From: Acidobacteriota bacterium
Lineage (GTDB): Bacteria; Acidobacteriota; Polarisedimenticolia; J045
Direction of reading: 5' to 3'
DNA length: 47,303 nt
Assembly: GCA_003696075.1 (NCBI GenBank)
Contig: RFHH01000074.1
Location: 1 to 47,303, forward strand
Shown: positions 25,397-33,786 of the stretch, in pieces
How positions within the stretch are numbered: position 1 is the first letter of the stretch
Layout: each line of letters starts with the position of its first letter
Position numbers and translations under genes: made by a program
Notes under the pieces: generated by a model
Told to the model about the DNA's origin: nothing
Database searches by the model: none
Seen by the model: the letters and a program-made list of their open reading frames with translations, nothing else

Positions 25397-26470
25397 TCAC
25401 CGCACCTTGAGGGTCGCCAGCGTTCCGAGGGCGAACAGGATCCCGACGATCCAGAACCGGATCACCACCTTCGGTTCCGGCCAGCCGATCTGTTCGAAGT
25501 GGTGGTGCAGGGGCGCCATCCGCAGCACCCGCTTGCCCCGTAGCCGGTACGAGCCGACCTGGAGGATGACCGACAGGGCCTCCAGAACGAACAGCCCGCC
25601 GGCGATCACGAGAAGGAGTTCCTCCTTGCAGATGACCGCGATCGTTCCGATCGCTCCGCCGAGCGCCATCGACCCGACGTCGCCCATGAAAATCTCCGCT
25701 GGGTGGGCGTTGAACCAGAGGAAGCCCAGGCTGGCGCCGACGAGTGCCGCCCCGAACACCGCCAGCTCGCCCGCGCCGAGGACGAAGGGAATGCCGAGGT
25801 AGCGGGCGATGACGGCGTGTCCCGCGCCGTAGGTGATCACGGTGAAGGTGGCGATGGCGATGCCGGTCGTCCCGATCGCAAGGCCGTCGAGGCCATCGGT
25901 GAGATTGACGGCGTTGGCCGACCCGATCAGCACCAGCATCGTGAAGGGGACGAACAGCACCCCGAGATCGGGCGAGAGATCCTTGAAAAACGGAAGGGTC
26001 AGCGTGGTCGGAAAGCCGGTGGCGTAGAGGAGGCCGCCGACCAGCGCGCTCAGAAGCCCCTGGGCGGCCATCTTGGCGGCCGCCGGCAGGCCCCGCGTGT
26101 CGCGGTGGCGGAGCTTGAGCAGGTCGTCCCAAAGGCCGATCAACCCGAATCCGGCGGTCGTGCCGATCGCTGTCCAGACGTACGGGTTCCGCAGGTCGCC
26201 CCACAGCAGGACCGGCGCGAACACGGCGGCGAGGATCAGCAGGCCGCCGAGGGTGGGTGTGCCCTCCTTCGCGAGGTGCGTCTGCGGCCCGTCGGTGCGG
26301 ACCGGCTGCCCGAGTTGCTGGCGGCGCAGCCAGCGGATGAGGGGTGGTCCCAGGGCGAAGCTGATCAAGATGGCGCTGACCGCCGCCAGCGCCGAGCGGA
26401 ACGTGATGTAGCGAAAGACGTTGAGCGGCGAGAACAGGCCCCGCAGCCCGTACAGCCACTCGTACATCAT
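25397..26470 (-). CDS. mraY: Phospho-N-acetylmuramoyl-pentapeptide transferase MraY
   Basis: The product has 357 residues. ATG 26470 overlaps the murF stop (ATGATG). It is a ten-helix membrane enzyme with the expected motifs: EGTPTLGGLLIL (about 69-80), IGLWDDLLK (about 111-119, catalytic Asp pair), NAVNLTDGLDGLA (about 187-199), NAHPAEIFMGDVGSMALGG (about 258-276) and the tail RVLRMAPLHHHFEQIGWPE with the HHH loop. It links UDP-MurNAc-pentapeptide to undecaprenyl phosphate to give lipid I. Confidence 0.97.
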   Translation of the reverse strand: MMYEWLYGLRGLFSPLNVFRYITFRSALAAVSAILISFALGPPLIRWLRRQQLGQPVRTDGPQTHLAKEGTPTLGGLLILAAVFAPVLLWGDLRNPYVWTAIGTTAGFGLIGLWDDLLKLRHRDTRGLPAAAKMAAQGLLSALVGGLLYATGFPTTLTLPFFKDLSPDLGVLFVPFTMLVLIGSANAVNLTDGLDGLAIGTTGIAIATFTVITYGAGHAVIARYLGIPFVLGAGELAVFGAALVGASLGFLWFNAHPAEIFMGDVGSMALGGAIGTIAVICKEELLLVIAGGLFVLEALSVILQVGSYRLRGKRVLRMAPLHHHFEQIGWPEPKVVIRFWIVGILFALGTLATLKVR

Positions 26471-27864
26471 CGCCGCACCCCCGCCGCCCGCGCTTCGGCG
26501 AGAGCGTCGCGAAGGCGCTCGAAGCGCAACGCCCGCGACGCCTTGAGCAGCACCGTGTCGCCGTCCGCGATCAGCCGGCCGATCTCCGGCAGCAACGACT
26601 CGGTCGTCGGATAGCACCGCACCTCGGCGAGTCCGCCTGCGCGCGCGCCGTCCGCGAGGTCGCCGGAGTGCTCGCCCACCGCCACCAGAAGGCCGAGGCC
26701 TGCCGCGGCGGCCGCCCGGCCGATCGAGCGGTGCAGCTCCGGCGCCCGCCTGCCCAGCTCGCGCATGTCGCCGAGCACCGCCACCCGCCGGCCGGCGCGG
26801 GACGAACTCCGGAGCGCCTCGAGCACGGCGAGCACCGCCTCGGGATTGGCGTTGTACGTGTCGTCGATCAGGAGGACGTCTCCGGCGAGGGGAATCAGTC
26901 GGCCGCGACCGGGCGGCGGCTCGACCGCCGCCAGGCGGTGCGAGGCCTCCTCGAGCGGCACCCCCGCCTCGCGCGCGGCGGCGAGCGCGGCCAGCGCGTT
27001 GCGCACCGCGTGACGCCCCCAAAGCCGCAGGGTGACGCGCACCCCATCGACGGTGAACGCGCTGCCGGTGGTGAGGTCGGTGTTCACGTCGTGCGCGAGA
27101 AGATCGGCATCCTGCGCCTCGCCGGCGATCGCGAAGCGGACCAGGCGGCGCGGGGAAAGATCAGCCAGCGCTTCGGCCAGGGGACCGGGGCGGCCGTCGA
27201 CCACGCCGGGGGCGCCGGCGGGCATCTCGCGGAACAGTTCGAGCTTCGCCCGGGCCACCTCCCGTTCGTCCGCGAAAAAGCCGATGTGGGCCCGGCCGGC
27301 ATTGGTGATCACGCCGATGTCCGGACGCGCCAGGCGGGTCAGCGAGGCGATTTCGCCGGGGTGGTTCATGCCCAGTTCGACCACCGCCGCGTCGATCTTC
27401 TCGGGGAGTGTCAGCAGGGTCAGGGGCAGGCCCCACTGGTTGTTGAGGTTCCCCCGTGCGGTGGCGACGCGCAGCCGCGCGCCGAGCGCCGCTCCGGTCA
27501 GTTCGCGGGTGGTGGTCTTTCCGGCGCTTCCGGTGATGGCCACCACGAGCAGCCCCGCGCGCCGCCGCCGCTCGTCGGCGGCGAGGGCTCCGAGCGCGGC
27601 GGTCGTGTCGGCGACGCGGATCAACGCCGCGCTCCCGTGAGCGGCCGGGGGCCGCTCCACCACCAGGGCCGCCGCACCGCGCGCCGCCGCCTCCGCCGCG
27701 AAGTCGTGCCCGTCGTGGCGCGGCCCGCGGATGGCGAAGAACAGATCGCCGGGACGCACCTCCCGCGAATCGATCGCCACCCCGCGCGCGATGGTTCCGG
27801 GATCGCCGGAGGCGAGCACTCCTCCCATGGCGCCGGCGATCTCGACGACCGGGCGGGGAATCAT
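26467..27864 (-). CDS. murF: UDP-MurNAc-tripeptide--D-Ala-D-Ala ligase MurF
   Basis: The product has 465 residues. ATG 27864 overlaps the murE stop (ATGA). Signatures are IDSREVRPGDLFFAI (about 31-45), ATP loop ITGSAGKTTT (about 110-119), NLNNQWGLPL, ELGMNHPGEI, TNAGRAHIGFF, DDTYNANPEAV (about 323-333) and VLGDMRELG. It adds the D-Ala-D-Ala dipeptide to complete the UDP-MurNAc-pentapeptide. The dipeptide ligase Ddl must be encoded elsewhere. Confidence 0.96.
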   Translation of the reverse strand: MIPRPVVEIAGAMGGVLASGDPGTIARGVAIDSREVRPGDLFFAIRGPRHDGHDFAAEAAARGAAALVVERPPAAHGSAALIRVADTTAALGALAADERRRRAGLLVVAITGSAGKTTTRELTGAALGARLRVATARGNLNNQWGLPLTLLTLPEKIDAAVVELGMNHPGEIASLTRLARPDIGVITNAGRAHIGFFADEREVARAKLELFREMPAGAPGVVDGRPGPLAEALADLSPRRLVRFAIAGEAQDADLLAHDVNTDLTTGSAFTVDGVRVTLRLWGRHAVRNALAALAAAREAGVPLEEASHRLAAVEPPPGRGRLIPLAGDVLLIDDTYNANPEAVLAVLEALRSSSRAGRRVAVLGDMRELGRRAPELHRSIGRAAAAAGLGLLVAVGEHSGDLADGARAGGLAEVRCYPTTESLLPEIGRLIADGDTVLLKASRALRFERLRDALAEARAAGVRR

Positions 27865-29342
27865 CGAGCCACCCCGCGCGCGGCCAGCGCTGCGCGAAGT
27901 TCTGCCCGGTCGTCGAACGGGCGCCGCTCGTCTCCGATCTCCTGGTAGCGCTCGTGTCCCTTGCCGGCGACGAGCAGACCGTCGCCCGGGAGGGCGAGCT
28001 CGACCGCGCGGGCGATCGCTTCGGCCCGGTCGGCGACCCTCTCGACGCTCCTGGCCCGAAGGGGGCGCGCTCGGCGGATTCCCGCCAGCACGTCCGCGGC
28101 GATCGACTCGGGATCCTCCCGCCGCGGGTTGTCGTCGGTGACGATGACTCGGTCGGCCAGCCGCCCCGCCGCCTCGCCCATCGGTCCCCTCTTGGTCCGG
28201 TCGCGCTCGCCGCCGCAGCCGAAAACGACGATGACGCTCCCCGAGACCAGCCGGCGCATCAGCTCGAGGGCTCGCGTGAGCGCCTCCGGCGTGTGGGCGT
28301 AATCGACGACGGCGAGGAAGGGCTCGCCGCCCGCGATCACCTGCCATCGTCCGGGCGGGGAATCGGCCTCCGCGGCCCCCGCCACGGCAGCGGAGGGATC
28401 GGCTCCCAGCTCGACGGCGAGGGCCACCGCGGCGGCGAGGTTGGCCGCATCCCACGGGGCGGGCCGGGAGGTGCGGACCTCGGTGTCCAGGCCGGGGCCG
28501 GTCAGGCGGAAGCGAGCGCCCGCGGGGCTCGCCTCGTGGTCGGCCACCCGCCAGTCGGCCGACGGGGAGGTACCGAAGGTGACGATCCGGCGGCGGGCCG
28601 CCGCCCGGGCGAACCGCTCGAAGGACGGATCGTCCGCGGGCAGCAGCGCCGCCGCCGGCTCCGGCAGCATCCCGAACAGGCGTGCCTTCGCGGCCGCGTA
28701 GCGCTCCGCGTCGCCGTGGAGGTCGAGGTGATCGCGGCCGAGGTTGGTCAGCAGGGCCGCGGCGAAGCGAAGCCCCGCCACGCGCTCGGCCTCCACCGCG
28801 GCGCTCGAGACCTCGATGACGGCGGCCCGAGCTCCGCTCTCGGCGGCGCGCGCCAGCATGGCGAACAGGTCGGGGGCCTCGGGTGTGGTGAGGGCCGACG
28901 GGAGCGTTTCGTCGCCGAAGCGGAAACCGAGCGTGCCTCCGCACGCCGCCGCGATCCCGCTCCGCTCCAAGGCGGCTCGCGCCAGCCACGCGGTCGTCGT
29001 CTTCCCGTCGGTGCCGGTGATTCCGGCCACCAGCAACCGCTCGTCGGGCCGCTCGAAGAAACGGCGGCTCAGTTCGGCGAGAGCACGTCGGGGCCGGTCG
29101 GCCTCCACCCACGGGCGATCCTCGGGCCAGCCGGGGGGACGCGGCGGGGAGGCGAGGATGGCCGAAGCGCCCCGGGCGGCCGCCTCGGCGGCGTACCGCC
29201 GGCCGTCCGCGCGCCGTCCCGGGAGCGCCGCGAACAGGTCGCCCGGCGAGACGGTGCGGGAGTCGAGCGACAGGCCGCCCACCTCGCCGTCACCGTGCAG
29301 GCGGACATCCGGCAGGCCGGCGGCGAGCTCGGACAGACGCAT
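27861..29342 (-). CDS. murE: UDP-MurNAc-L-Ala-D-Glu--meso-diaminopimelate ligase MurE
   Basis: The product has 493 residues. ATG 29342 overlaps the ftsI stop by one base (TGATG). The N-terminal domain has DSRTVSPGDLFAAL (27-40), the ATP loop is GITGTDGKTTT (107-117), and the carbamylated lysine region is YAAAKARLF (K219). VDYAHTPEAL (347-356) follows, and the specificity motif DNPR is at 404-407. DNPR is characteristic of meso-diaminopimelate enzymes rather than lysine enzymes, so the cell wall should be mDAP type. The late GKGHE loop is present. Confidence 0.96.
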   Translation of the reverse strand: MRLSELAAGLPDVRLHGDGEVGGLSLDSRTVSPGDLFAALPGRRADGRRYAAEAAARGASAILASPPRPPGWPEDRPWVEADRPRRALAELSRRFFERPDERLLVAGITGTDGKTTTAWLARAALERSGIAAACGGTLGFRFGDETLPSALTTPEAPDLFAMLARAAESGARAAVIEVSSAAVEAERVAGLRFAAALLTNLGRDHLDLHGDAERYAAAKARLFGMLPEPAAALLPADDPSFERFARAAARRRIVTFGTSPSADWRVADHEASPAGARFRLTGPGLDTEVRTSRPAPWDAANLAAAVALAVELGADPSAAVAGAAEADSPPGRWQVIAGGEPFLAVVDYAHTPEALTRALELMRRLVSGSVIVVFGCGGERDRTKRGPMGEAAGRLADRVIVTDDNPRREDPESIAADVLAGIRRARPLRARSVERVADRAEAIARAVELALPGDGLLVAGKGHERYQEIGDERRPFDDRAELRAALAARGVAR

Positions 29343-31108
29343 CACCGCGTCCCTCCGGCGCGCTCCCGGTCCGCGGACCGCCCACCGGTGCGAGACGCCA
29401 GCAGGGTGGCGGGCGGCGCGGCGTCCGGCTCGACCCGGAGGAGCCGGAGGGCCTCCGCGGCGACCCGGGCGAAGACCGGTGCGGCGACGCGGCCGGCGGT
29501 GCGCCCTTCGCGCCGGGGTTCGTCCAGCGCCACCACCGCGACCAGGCGGGGGGAGGCGGCAGGCACGAAGCCGGCGAAGACGACGCGGTTGCGCGACCGG
29601 TCGTAGTGGCCGTGGACCAGCTTTTCCGCGGTCCCGGTCTTCCCCGCCACGGTGAAGCCGGGCACGGCCGCCAGCCTTCCCGTCCCGTGGTCTCCCTCGA
29701 CGACGCGCCGCAGCCATCCGGCGATCGTTGTCGCGGTGGCGGGGTTGAGCACCTGGCGCTCCCGGGGCGCGCGCGTGCGGTGCCAGGAGCCTTCCGGGCT
29801 TCCCCAGGCGCGGGCCACGTGGGGCGTGACCCAGCGCCCCTGGTTCGCCAGCGCGCCGAAGGCGGCGGCGAGCTGGAGGGTCGTCGCCGTCATGCAGTAG
29901 CCGAAGCAGATGGCGTACCGGTCGCGCCCGCGCCAGCGCGGGGGCGGCGGGAGCGTGCCCGGGGATTCCGCCGGCAGGTCGACGCCGGTGCGGCGGCCGA
30001 ACCCGAAGGCGCTGAGGATGCGGTACAGCCGGTCCGGAGCGAGCCTCCGCGCGAATTTCGCGATGCCGATGTTGCTCGAAACCTCGAGGACACCCGGCAG
30101 CGTGAGGCGCCCGAACGGGTGATGGTCGTGGATCGTCAGGCGGCCGTCGCGCCAGGTTCCGTGCTCGGCGAAAACGGTGTCGTTCGCACCGGCGGCGCCC
30201 GATTCGACGAGCGCCGCGGCGACGAACGGCTTCATCACCGAACCCGGCTCGTGGGCGCGCTCCACCACCGCATTTCGGTGTCGCTCCGGGGACGCCTCGA
30301 AGAACCGATTCGGATCGAAGCTGGGCCGCACGGCGAGCGCGAGGATCTCGCCGTTGCGCGGATCGAGGATCAACCCCTCCGCGGCCCGCGCCTCATGCCG
30401 GAGCAGCGCCTCGTCGAGGGCGTTCTCGAGGACCTCCTGGAGGCGGGCGTCGATCGTGAGCATCAGTGACGACGGCTCGCGCGGGATCGGACTCCCCGCC
30501 CTCGCCCACACGCGCCGGTATCCGTCCTTGACCTGGAGGACCTGGGTGTCGGTCGGGCGCAGCAGGGCGTCGTACTGCCGTTCGAGCCCTTCGGCGACCG
30601 ATCCGTCCTCGGTCACGAAGCCGAGCAGCGATGCGGCGAGCGGCCCGTTCGGATAGCGGCGGCGAAAGCCGGGCGACAGATGGACGGCGGTTTTGGGCAC
30701 GACGTGCTTGTGGACGAGCGCCAGGATCTCCTTCTCGCACCGCGGATCGCAGTCTCGCGTGACGAGCTCCCACGGATCGTCCGGACGGGAGGTGAGGCGG
30801 CCCGGCCGAACGCGGGCGGCCCTCTCGATCGCCGCCAGCGCGCGGCGCTCGATCCGCTTCGGCTCGACCACGAGCACCCTCGTGGGGACGCTGATCGCGA
30901 GGATGCGGCCGTCCCTGTCGACGATCTCGCCCCGCGGGCCGGGGACGAGCACCCGCTCGCTCGCTTGCGCCCGGGCGAAGGCCGCCAGGCGCTCGTGGGC
31001 GAGGACCTGCAGCTCCACGAGGCGGGCGGCCAGCAGCGCGCTCGCGGCGAGCGTCGCCAGCATGAGCGTCCGGCGCCTCCGGCGCCACTTCCGCTCCCGG
31101 GGAATCAC
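29342..31108 (-). CDS. ftsI: Septal transpeptidase FtsI (class B PBP)
   Basis: The product has 588 residues. GTG 31108 overlaps the ftsL stop (GTGA). A basic tail and a single transmembrane anchor (about 14-34) precede the PBP dimerisation domain (PRGEIVDRDGRILA, 58-71). The transpeptidase domain has all three active-site motifs: SVMK (290-293), SSN (344-346) and KTG (490-492). No PASTA repeats follow; the C-terminus is a short Arg/Gly tail. It cross-links septal peptidoglycan and pairs with FtsW. The paired Cys at 120 and 124 in the dimerisation domain could form a disulfide. Confidence 0.95.
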   Translation of the reverse strand: MIPRERKWRRRRRTLMLATLAASALLAARLVELQVLAHERLAAFARAQASERVLVPGPRGEIVDRDGRILAISVPTRVLVVEPKRIERRALAAIERAARVRPGRLTSRPDDPWELVTRDCDPRCEKEILALVHKHVVPKTAVHLSPGFRRRYPNGPLAASLLGFVTEDGSVAEGLERQYDALLRPTDTQVLQVKDGYRRVWARAGSPIPREPSSLMLTIDARLQEVLENALDEALLRHEARAAEGLILDPRNGEILALAVRPSFDPNRFFEASPERHRNAVVERAHEPGSVMKPFVAAALVESGAAGANDTVFAEHGTWRDGRLTIHDHHPFGRLTLPGVLEVSSNIGIAKFARRLAPDRLYRILSAFGFGRRTGVDLPAESPGTLPPPPRWRGRDRYAICFGYCMTATTLQLAAAFGALANQGRWVTPHVARAWGSPEGSWHRTRAPRERQVLNPATATTIAGWLRRVVEGDHGTGRLAAVPGFTVAGKTGTAEKLVHGHYDRSRNRVVFAGFVPAASPRLVAVVALDEPRREGRTAGRVAAPVFARVAAEALRLLRVEPDAAPPATLLASRTGGRSADRERAGGTR

Positions 31109-31443
31109 GGCCTCCCCTCCCGCCGCAGCACGAGCGGCCCGGCGCCGGGGGGTGCCGGTCCGAGACCGAGCCGTTCCGCTTCGCGGCGCAGGCGCTCGGC
31201 CCTCAACAGCGACGCGCGCTCGGCGGCGTAACGCCTGCGCTCTTCGCGCAGGCGCGCGAGCCGCTCTTCCAGTCGCGCCGCATCCTTTTGCCAGACGAGT
31301 CCCGGGACCTGCGCGGCGGCCTGCAGGAGCAGCGGGAGGAGGAGCCCCAGGAGGGCCAAGACGATGCGCGCCAGACCCGCGACGACCACGGGAGGGGACG
31401 CGGCCGCCGGCGGGCGATTGACGACACCGGCCGGGAGGCTCAT
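31105..31443 (-). CDS. ftsL: FtsL-like division protein
   Basis: The product has 112 residues. ATG 31443 overlaps the rsmH stop (ATGA). One transmembrane helix (about 21-41) is followed by an Arg/Glu/Leu-rich coiled coil (about 52-96) with heptad-like spacing, and a short Pro/Gly tail. Sequence conservation in FtsL is poor, so the call rests on size, topology and its position between rsmH and ftsI, where FtsL is normally found. It is expected to join FtsB and FtsQ to activate FtsWI. Confidence 0.85.
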   Translation of the reverse strand: MSLPAGVVNRPPAAASPPVVVAGLARIVLALLGLLLPLLLQAAAQVPGLVWQKDAARLEERLARLREERRRYAAERASLLRAERLRREAERLGLGPAPPGAGPLVLRREGRP

Positions 31444-32378
31444 CGGCGCACCCCCCAGCGCAGGCGCGCGGAACGCGCCCGCGGGTTGGCCGCGACCTCG
31501 CCGGGGTCCGGCCGGAGGGCCCGGCGCTGGACCAGCTCGATCCATTGGAGCGCGCCGCAGGTGCAGGGGTCTCCCCGGCGGCAGCGGCAGGGCTCGGCGA
31601 GACGCCGGAGGGTGCGCTTGACGATCCGGTCCTCGAGGCTGTGGAAGGCGATCACCGCGATGCGGCCGCCGGCTGGCAGGCGCTCCACCAGTCCCGACAG
31701 CGCCTCCGCCAGCCCGGAGAGTTCGTCGTTCACGGCGATCCGGAGCGCCTGGAACGTGCGCGTGGCGGGGTCGAGGCGGCGGCGGCCCCGGGCCGGCACG
31801 ACTCCCCGGACGAAGTCCGCCAGCTCCCGCGTCGTGCGGAAGGGGCGGCGCTTCCTCGCCTCCACCAGCCGCCGGGCGAGCTTCTTCGCCGCGCGCTCCT
31901 CTCCGTACTCGGAGAGGATCCGGGCCAGCTCCGGTTCGGAGGCGTGAGCCAGGATCTCGGCGGCGGTCGGGCCGGGGCGGTCCCGGTCGAAGCGCATGTC
32001 CAACGGGCCGTCGAGCCTGAAGGAGAATCCGCGCTCCGGATCGTCCACCTGGTGCGAGCCGAGCCCGAGATCGAGCAGGACGGCGTCCGGGCGCCGGCCG
32101 AGCCGGTCGAGCAGGGCCGGGGCCTCCCGGTAGTCGCAGTGGAACAGCCTCACCCGCTCGCCGAACCGCTGCAGGCGGCGCCGGGCGAGCGCCAGCGCCG
32201 AGGCGTCCCGGTCGAGGCCGATCAGCTCGGCTCCCTCGCCGGCCGCCTCGAGCCACGCCTCGGCGTGCCCCCCCGGACCGACCGTGCCGTCGAGGAGCAG
32301 GGCGCCCGGTCGGGGCGCGAGCGCTTCGAGCACTTCCGGCACCATCACCGGTCGATGCCTGGCGGGAGGATCGACCAT
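31440..32378 (-). CDS. rsmH: 16S rRNA (cytosine-1402-N4)-methyltransferase RsmH (MraW)
   Basis: The product has 312 residues. ATG 32378 is 23 bp after the mraZ stop with GGAG about 8 nt upstream. The start HRPVMVPEVLEAL and the SAM-binding loop DGTVGPGGHAEAWL (about 30-43) are typical. LIGLDRDASAL, DAVLLDLGLGSHQVDDPERGFSF (about 98-120), the TRTFQALRIAVNDEL block and IAFHSLEDRIVK are also visible. It methylates C1402 in the ribosomal P site. Four Cys (CRCRRGDPCTC) near the C-terminus match the usual variable Cys patch. Confidence 0.96.
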   Translation of the reverse strand: MVDPPARHRPVMVPEVLEALAPRPGALLLDGTVGPGGHAEAWLEAAGEGAELIGLDRDASALALARRRLQRFGERVRLFHCDYREAPALLDRLGRRPDAVLLDLGLGSHQVDDPERGFSFRLDGPLDMRFDRDRPGPTAAEILAHASEPELARILSEYGEERAAKKLARRLVEARKRRPFRTTRELADFVRGVVPARGRRRLDPATRTFQALRIAVNDELSGLAEALSGLVERLPAGGRIAVIAFHSLEDRIVKRTLRRLAEPCRCRRGDPCTCGALQWIELVQRRALRPDPGEVAANPRARSARLRWGVRR

Positions 32379-32401
32379 GCACGCCGCTCCGTACGGCACG
32401 T

Positions 32402-32842
32402 CTACAGCCCGTACTGCGCGAGCTGGGCCAGCTGCTCGGGCGTCAGGACCGGCGGCTGCTCGCGGAACCGCGCGTGGTCGCACAGCTCGAGGACGCGCTG
32501 TTTGCCGAAGACGGACACCTCTCCGTTGAAGCGGGCCCGCTCGCGGAGGAGGGGGTGGATCAGGATCCGTCCTTGCCGGTCCACGCTGGTTTCGCGTCCC
32601 CAGTAGCTGAGCGTGAGCTTGTAGTGGTCGAGCAGGGGGTCGGTGGAGTTGAGCTTCGCCAACCGGGTCTCGAGGTCGCGGAAGACCGGCAGGGGGTAGA
32701 CCTGTGCGCGAACCCCGTCGAGGGAGGTGATGTACACGCGCCGGCCCTCGCCGCAGAGCGAAAGGAAGGTGTCGAGGAACTCGGCCGGAATCTTGATCCG
32801 CCCCTTGGCGTCGACCCGGGCCGTCGCGTGTCCCCGCAGCAT
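32402..32842 (-). CDS. mraZ: MraZ transcriptional regulator of the dcw operon
   Basis: The product has 146 residues. ATG 32842 follows GGGAG; a longer frame would add Pro/Gly shadow sequence. It has two AbrB-like (SpoVT) domains. The first contains ARVDAKGRIKIPAEF (about 8-22) and the second TSVDRQGRILIHPLL (about 84-98), each with the D-x-x-G-R core. MraZ forms a ring-shaped multimer and binds the TGGGN repeats in its own promoter, which are present here at 32961-32985. It should therefore autoregulate the whole division operon. Confidence 0.96.
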   Translation of the reverse strand: MLRGHATARVDAKGRIKIPAEFLDTFLSLCGEGRRVYITSLDGVRAQVYPLPVFRDLETRLAKLNSTDPLLDHYKLTLSYWGRETSVDRQGRILIHPLLRERARFNGEVSVFGKQRVLELCDHARFREQPPVLTPEQLAQLAQYGL

Positions 32843-32960
32843 CGCCGCTCCCACCCGGCCCGGGGGCCGGGGCCCGCTCCTCAGTCCCGGTCGTGGAAGC
32901 CCACCGAAAGCGTCCCAGCGGGGAGATCCGGCGCCGGCAGGGCCCGCGCCGGGCTGGGCC

Positions 32961-32985
32961 TCCCACCACGGCCCACCTTCTCCCA
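32961..32985 (-). promoter_or_regulatory. MraZ-binding operator: three TGGGN repeats, 10-bp period
   Basis: On the coding (minus) strand TGGGA, TGGGC and TGGGA occur at 32985-32981, 32975-32971 and 32965-32961, each separated by 5 nt. This is the known MraZ-binding repeat layout. The repeats start 5 bp downstream of the -10 box, so bound MraZ would cover the transcription start. Confidence 0.88.
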
Positions 32986-32990
32986 CCGGG

Positions 32991-33020
32991 ACTCTACGGC
33001 GGTCGTCCGGACTGTGTCAA
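32991..33020 (-). promoter_or_regulatory. Sigma-70-type promoter of the dcw operon
   Basis: Read on the minus strand, TTGACA (33020-33015) is separated by 18 nt from TAGAGT (32996-32991). The predicted start near 32984 falls on the MraZ operator and leaves a leader of about 140 nt before mraZ. Confidence 0.82.
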
Positions 33021-33063
33021 CCCCGTTTGGGAACTTCCTTCCTTTTCAGGGGCTTAGACACGA

Positions 33064-33089
33064 GGGCCGCGGCCCGGAGGCCGCGGCCC
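33064..33089 (-). terminator. Perfect hairpin downstream of the secreted-protein gene
   Basis: Arms GGGCCGCGGCC (33064-33074) and GGCCGCGGCCC (33079-33089) form an 11-bp stem with a CGGA loop. It lies between the stop at 33112 and the dcw promoter, where it would insulate the division operon from read-through. There is no U-tract. Confidence 0.6.
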
Positions 33090-33111
33090 CGAACGGTGCG
33101 CGCCGGATCCG

Positions 33112-33786
33112 TCAGTTGGAGCCGTCGTTGGCCCCTCCTTCTCGGTTCTTCGGAGGCTTGAACCTCACGTCCGGCCACGGCTCGGGCCCCTCGGCTCCCC
33201 CGTCGGGGCGCTGGCGCCGGAGCGGCCGGACCGCGACGCTCGCCCGGCTCTCCTCGCCGTCGGCCGGCCGGGCGGTGTAGCCCACCAGGGGCATGCCGTC
33301 CGTCAGGAAGAGGCTGGGATGGCTCGCGACCTCCGTGTCGTCGCTGAGCCGCTCGGGCGGCGAGAAGACCGTGCCGGTGCGGCTATCGAGGTAGGAGACG
33401 ACCACCGCGGCCTGCTCCGGCAACGGCCCGCGCTGCCACCAGGCGAGGATCCCGGTTCCGTCCGGGAGGAAGAGAAGCCGGGGGTCGAGGTCGTCCATCC
33501 CGTTGGCGACGCCAAGCAGCTGGGGCGCGGTCCAGACGCGGCCGACGGCCCGGGAGACGGCGATGTCCCATTCGCCGCCCGCCCTGTAGGCCCAGGTCGC
33601 CCAGAGCCGGCCGTTCGCGTCCTCGGCCATGAAGACCGGTCCGTCCGCGGCCGACCGGTCGTGGTAGGTCGGAACGAGGTCGTGCGGGCGCACGCCCGCG
33701 GTGGCGCCCCGGGGAAGCGAGCCCAGGGCGGGCAGGCCCGCCGCGAGCAGGACGATCGGGGCGAGTCGGCTCGCGAGGCCTTTCAT
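33112..33786 (-). CDS. Exported protein with propeller-like repeats, unknown function
   Basis: The product has 224 residues. ATG 33786 overlaps the upstream regulator stop (ATGA). The signal peptide core is at about 6-22, with cleavage near Ala28-Ala30. The mature part has repeating blade-like strands (MAEDANGRLWATWAY, DPRLLFLPDGTGILAWWQRG, HPSLFLTDGMPLVGYT) reminiscent of BNR/sialidase-type propeller blades without canonical Asp boxes. It is too short for a full propeller. A charged Arg/Pro tail follows. Coupled translation with an HTH-TPR regulator suggests they work in the same process. Confidence 0.7.
   Translation of the reverse strand: MKGLASRLAPIVLLAAGLPALGSLPRGATAGVRPHDLVPTYHDRSAADGPVFMAEDANGRLWATWAYRAGGEWDIAVSRAVGRVWTAPQLLGVANGMDDLDPRLLFLPDGTGILAWWQRGPLPEQAAVVVSYLDSRTGTVFSPPERLSDDTEVASHPSLFLTDGMPLVGYTARPADGEESRASVAVRPLRRQRPDGGAEGPEPWPDVRFKPPKNREGGANDGSN

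Noticed and set aside
32961-32990. Short regular repeats as a CRISPR-like array
   Set aside because: Only three 5-bp units with 10-bp period, in the exact place and form of MraZ-binding repeats.
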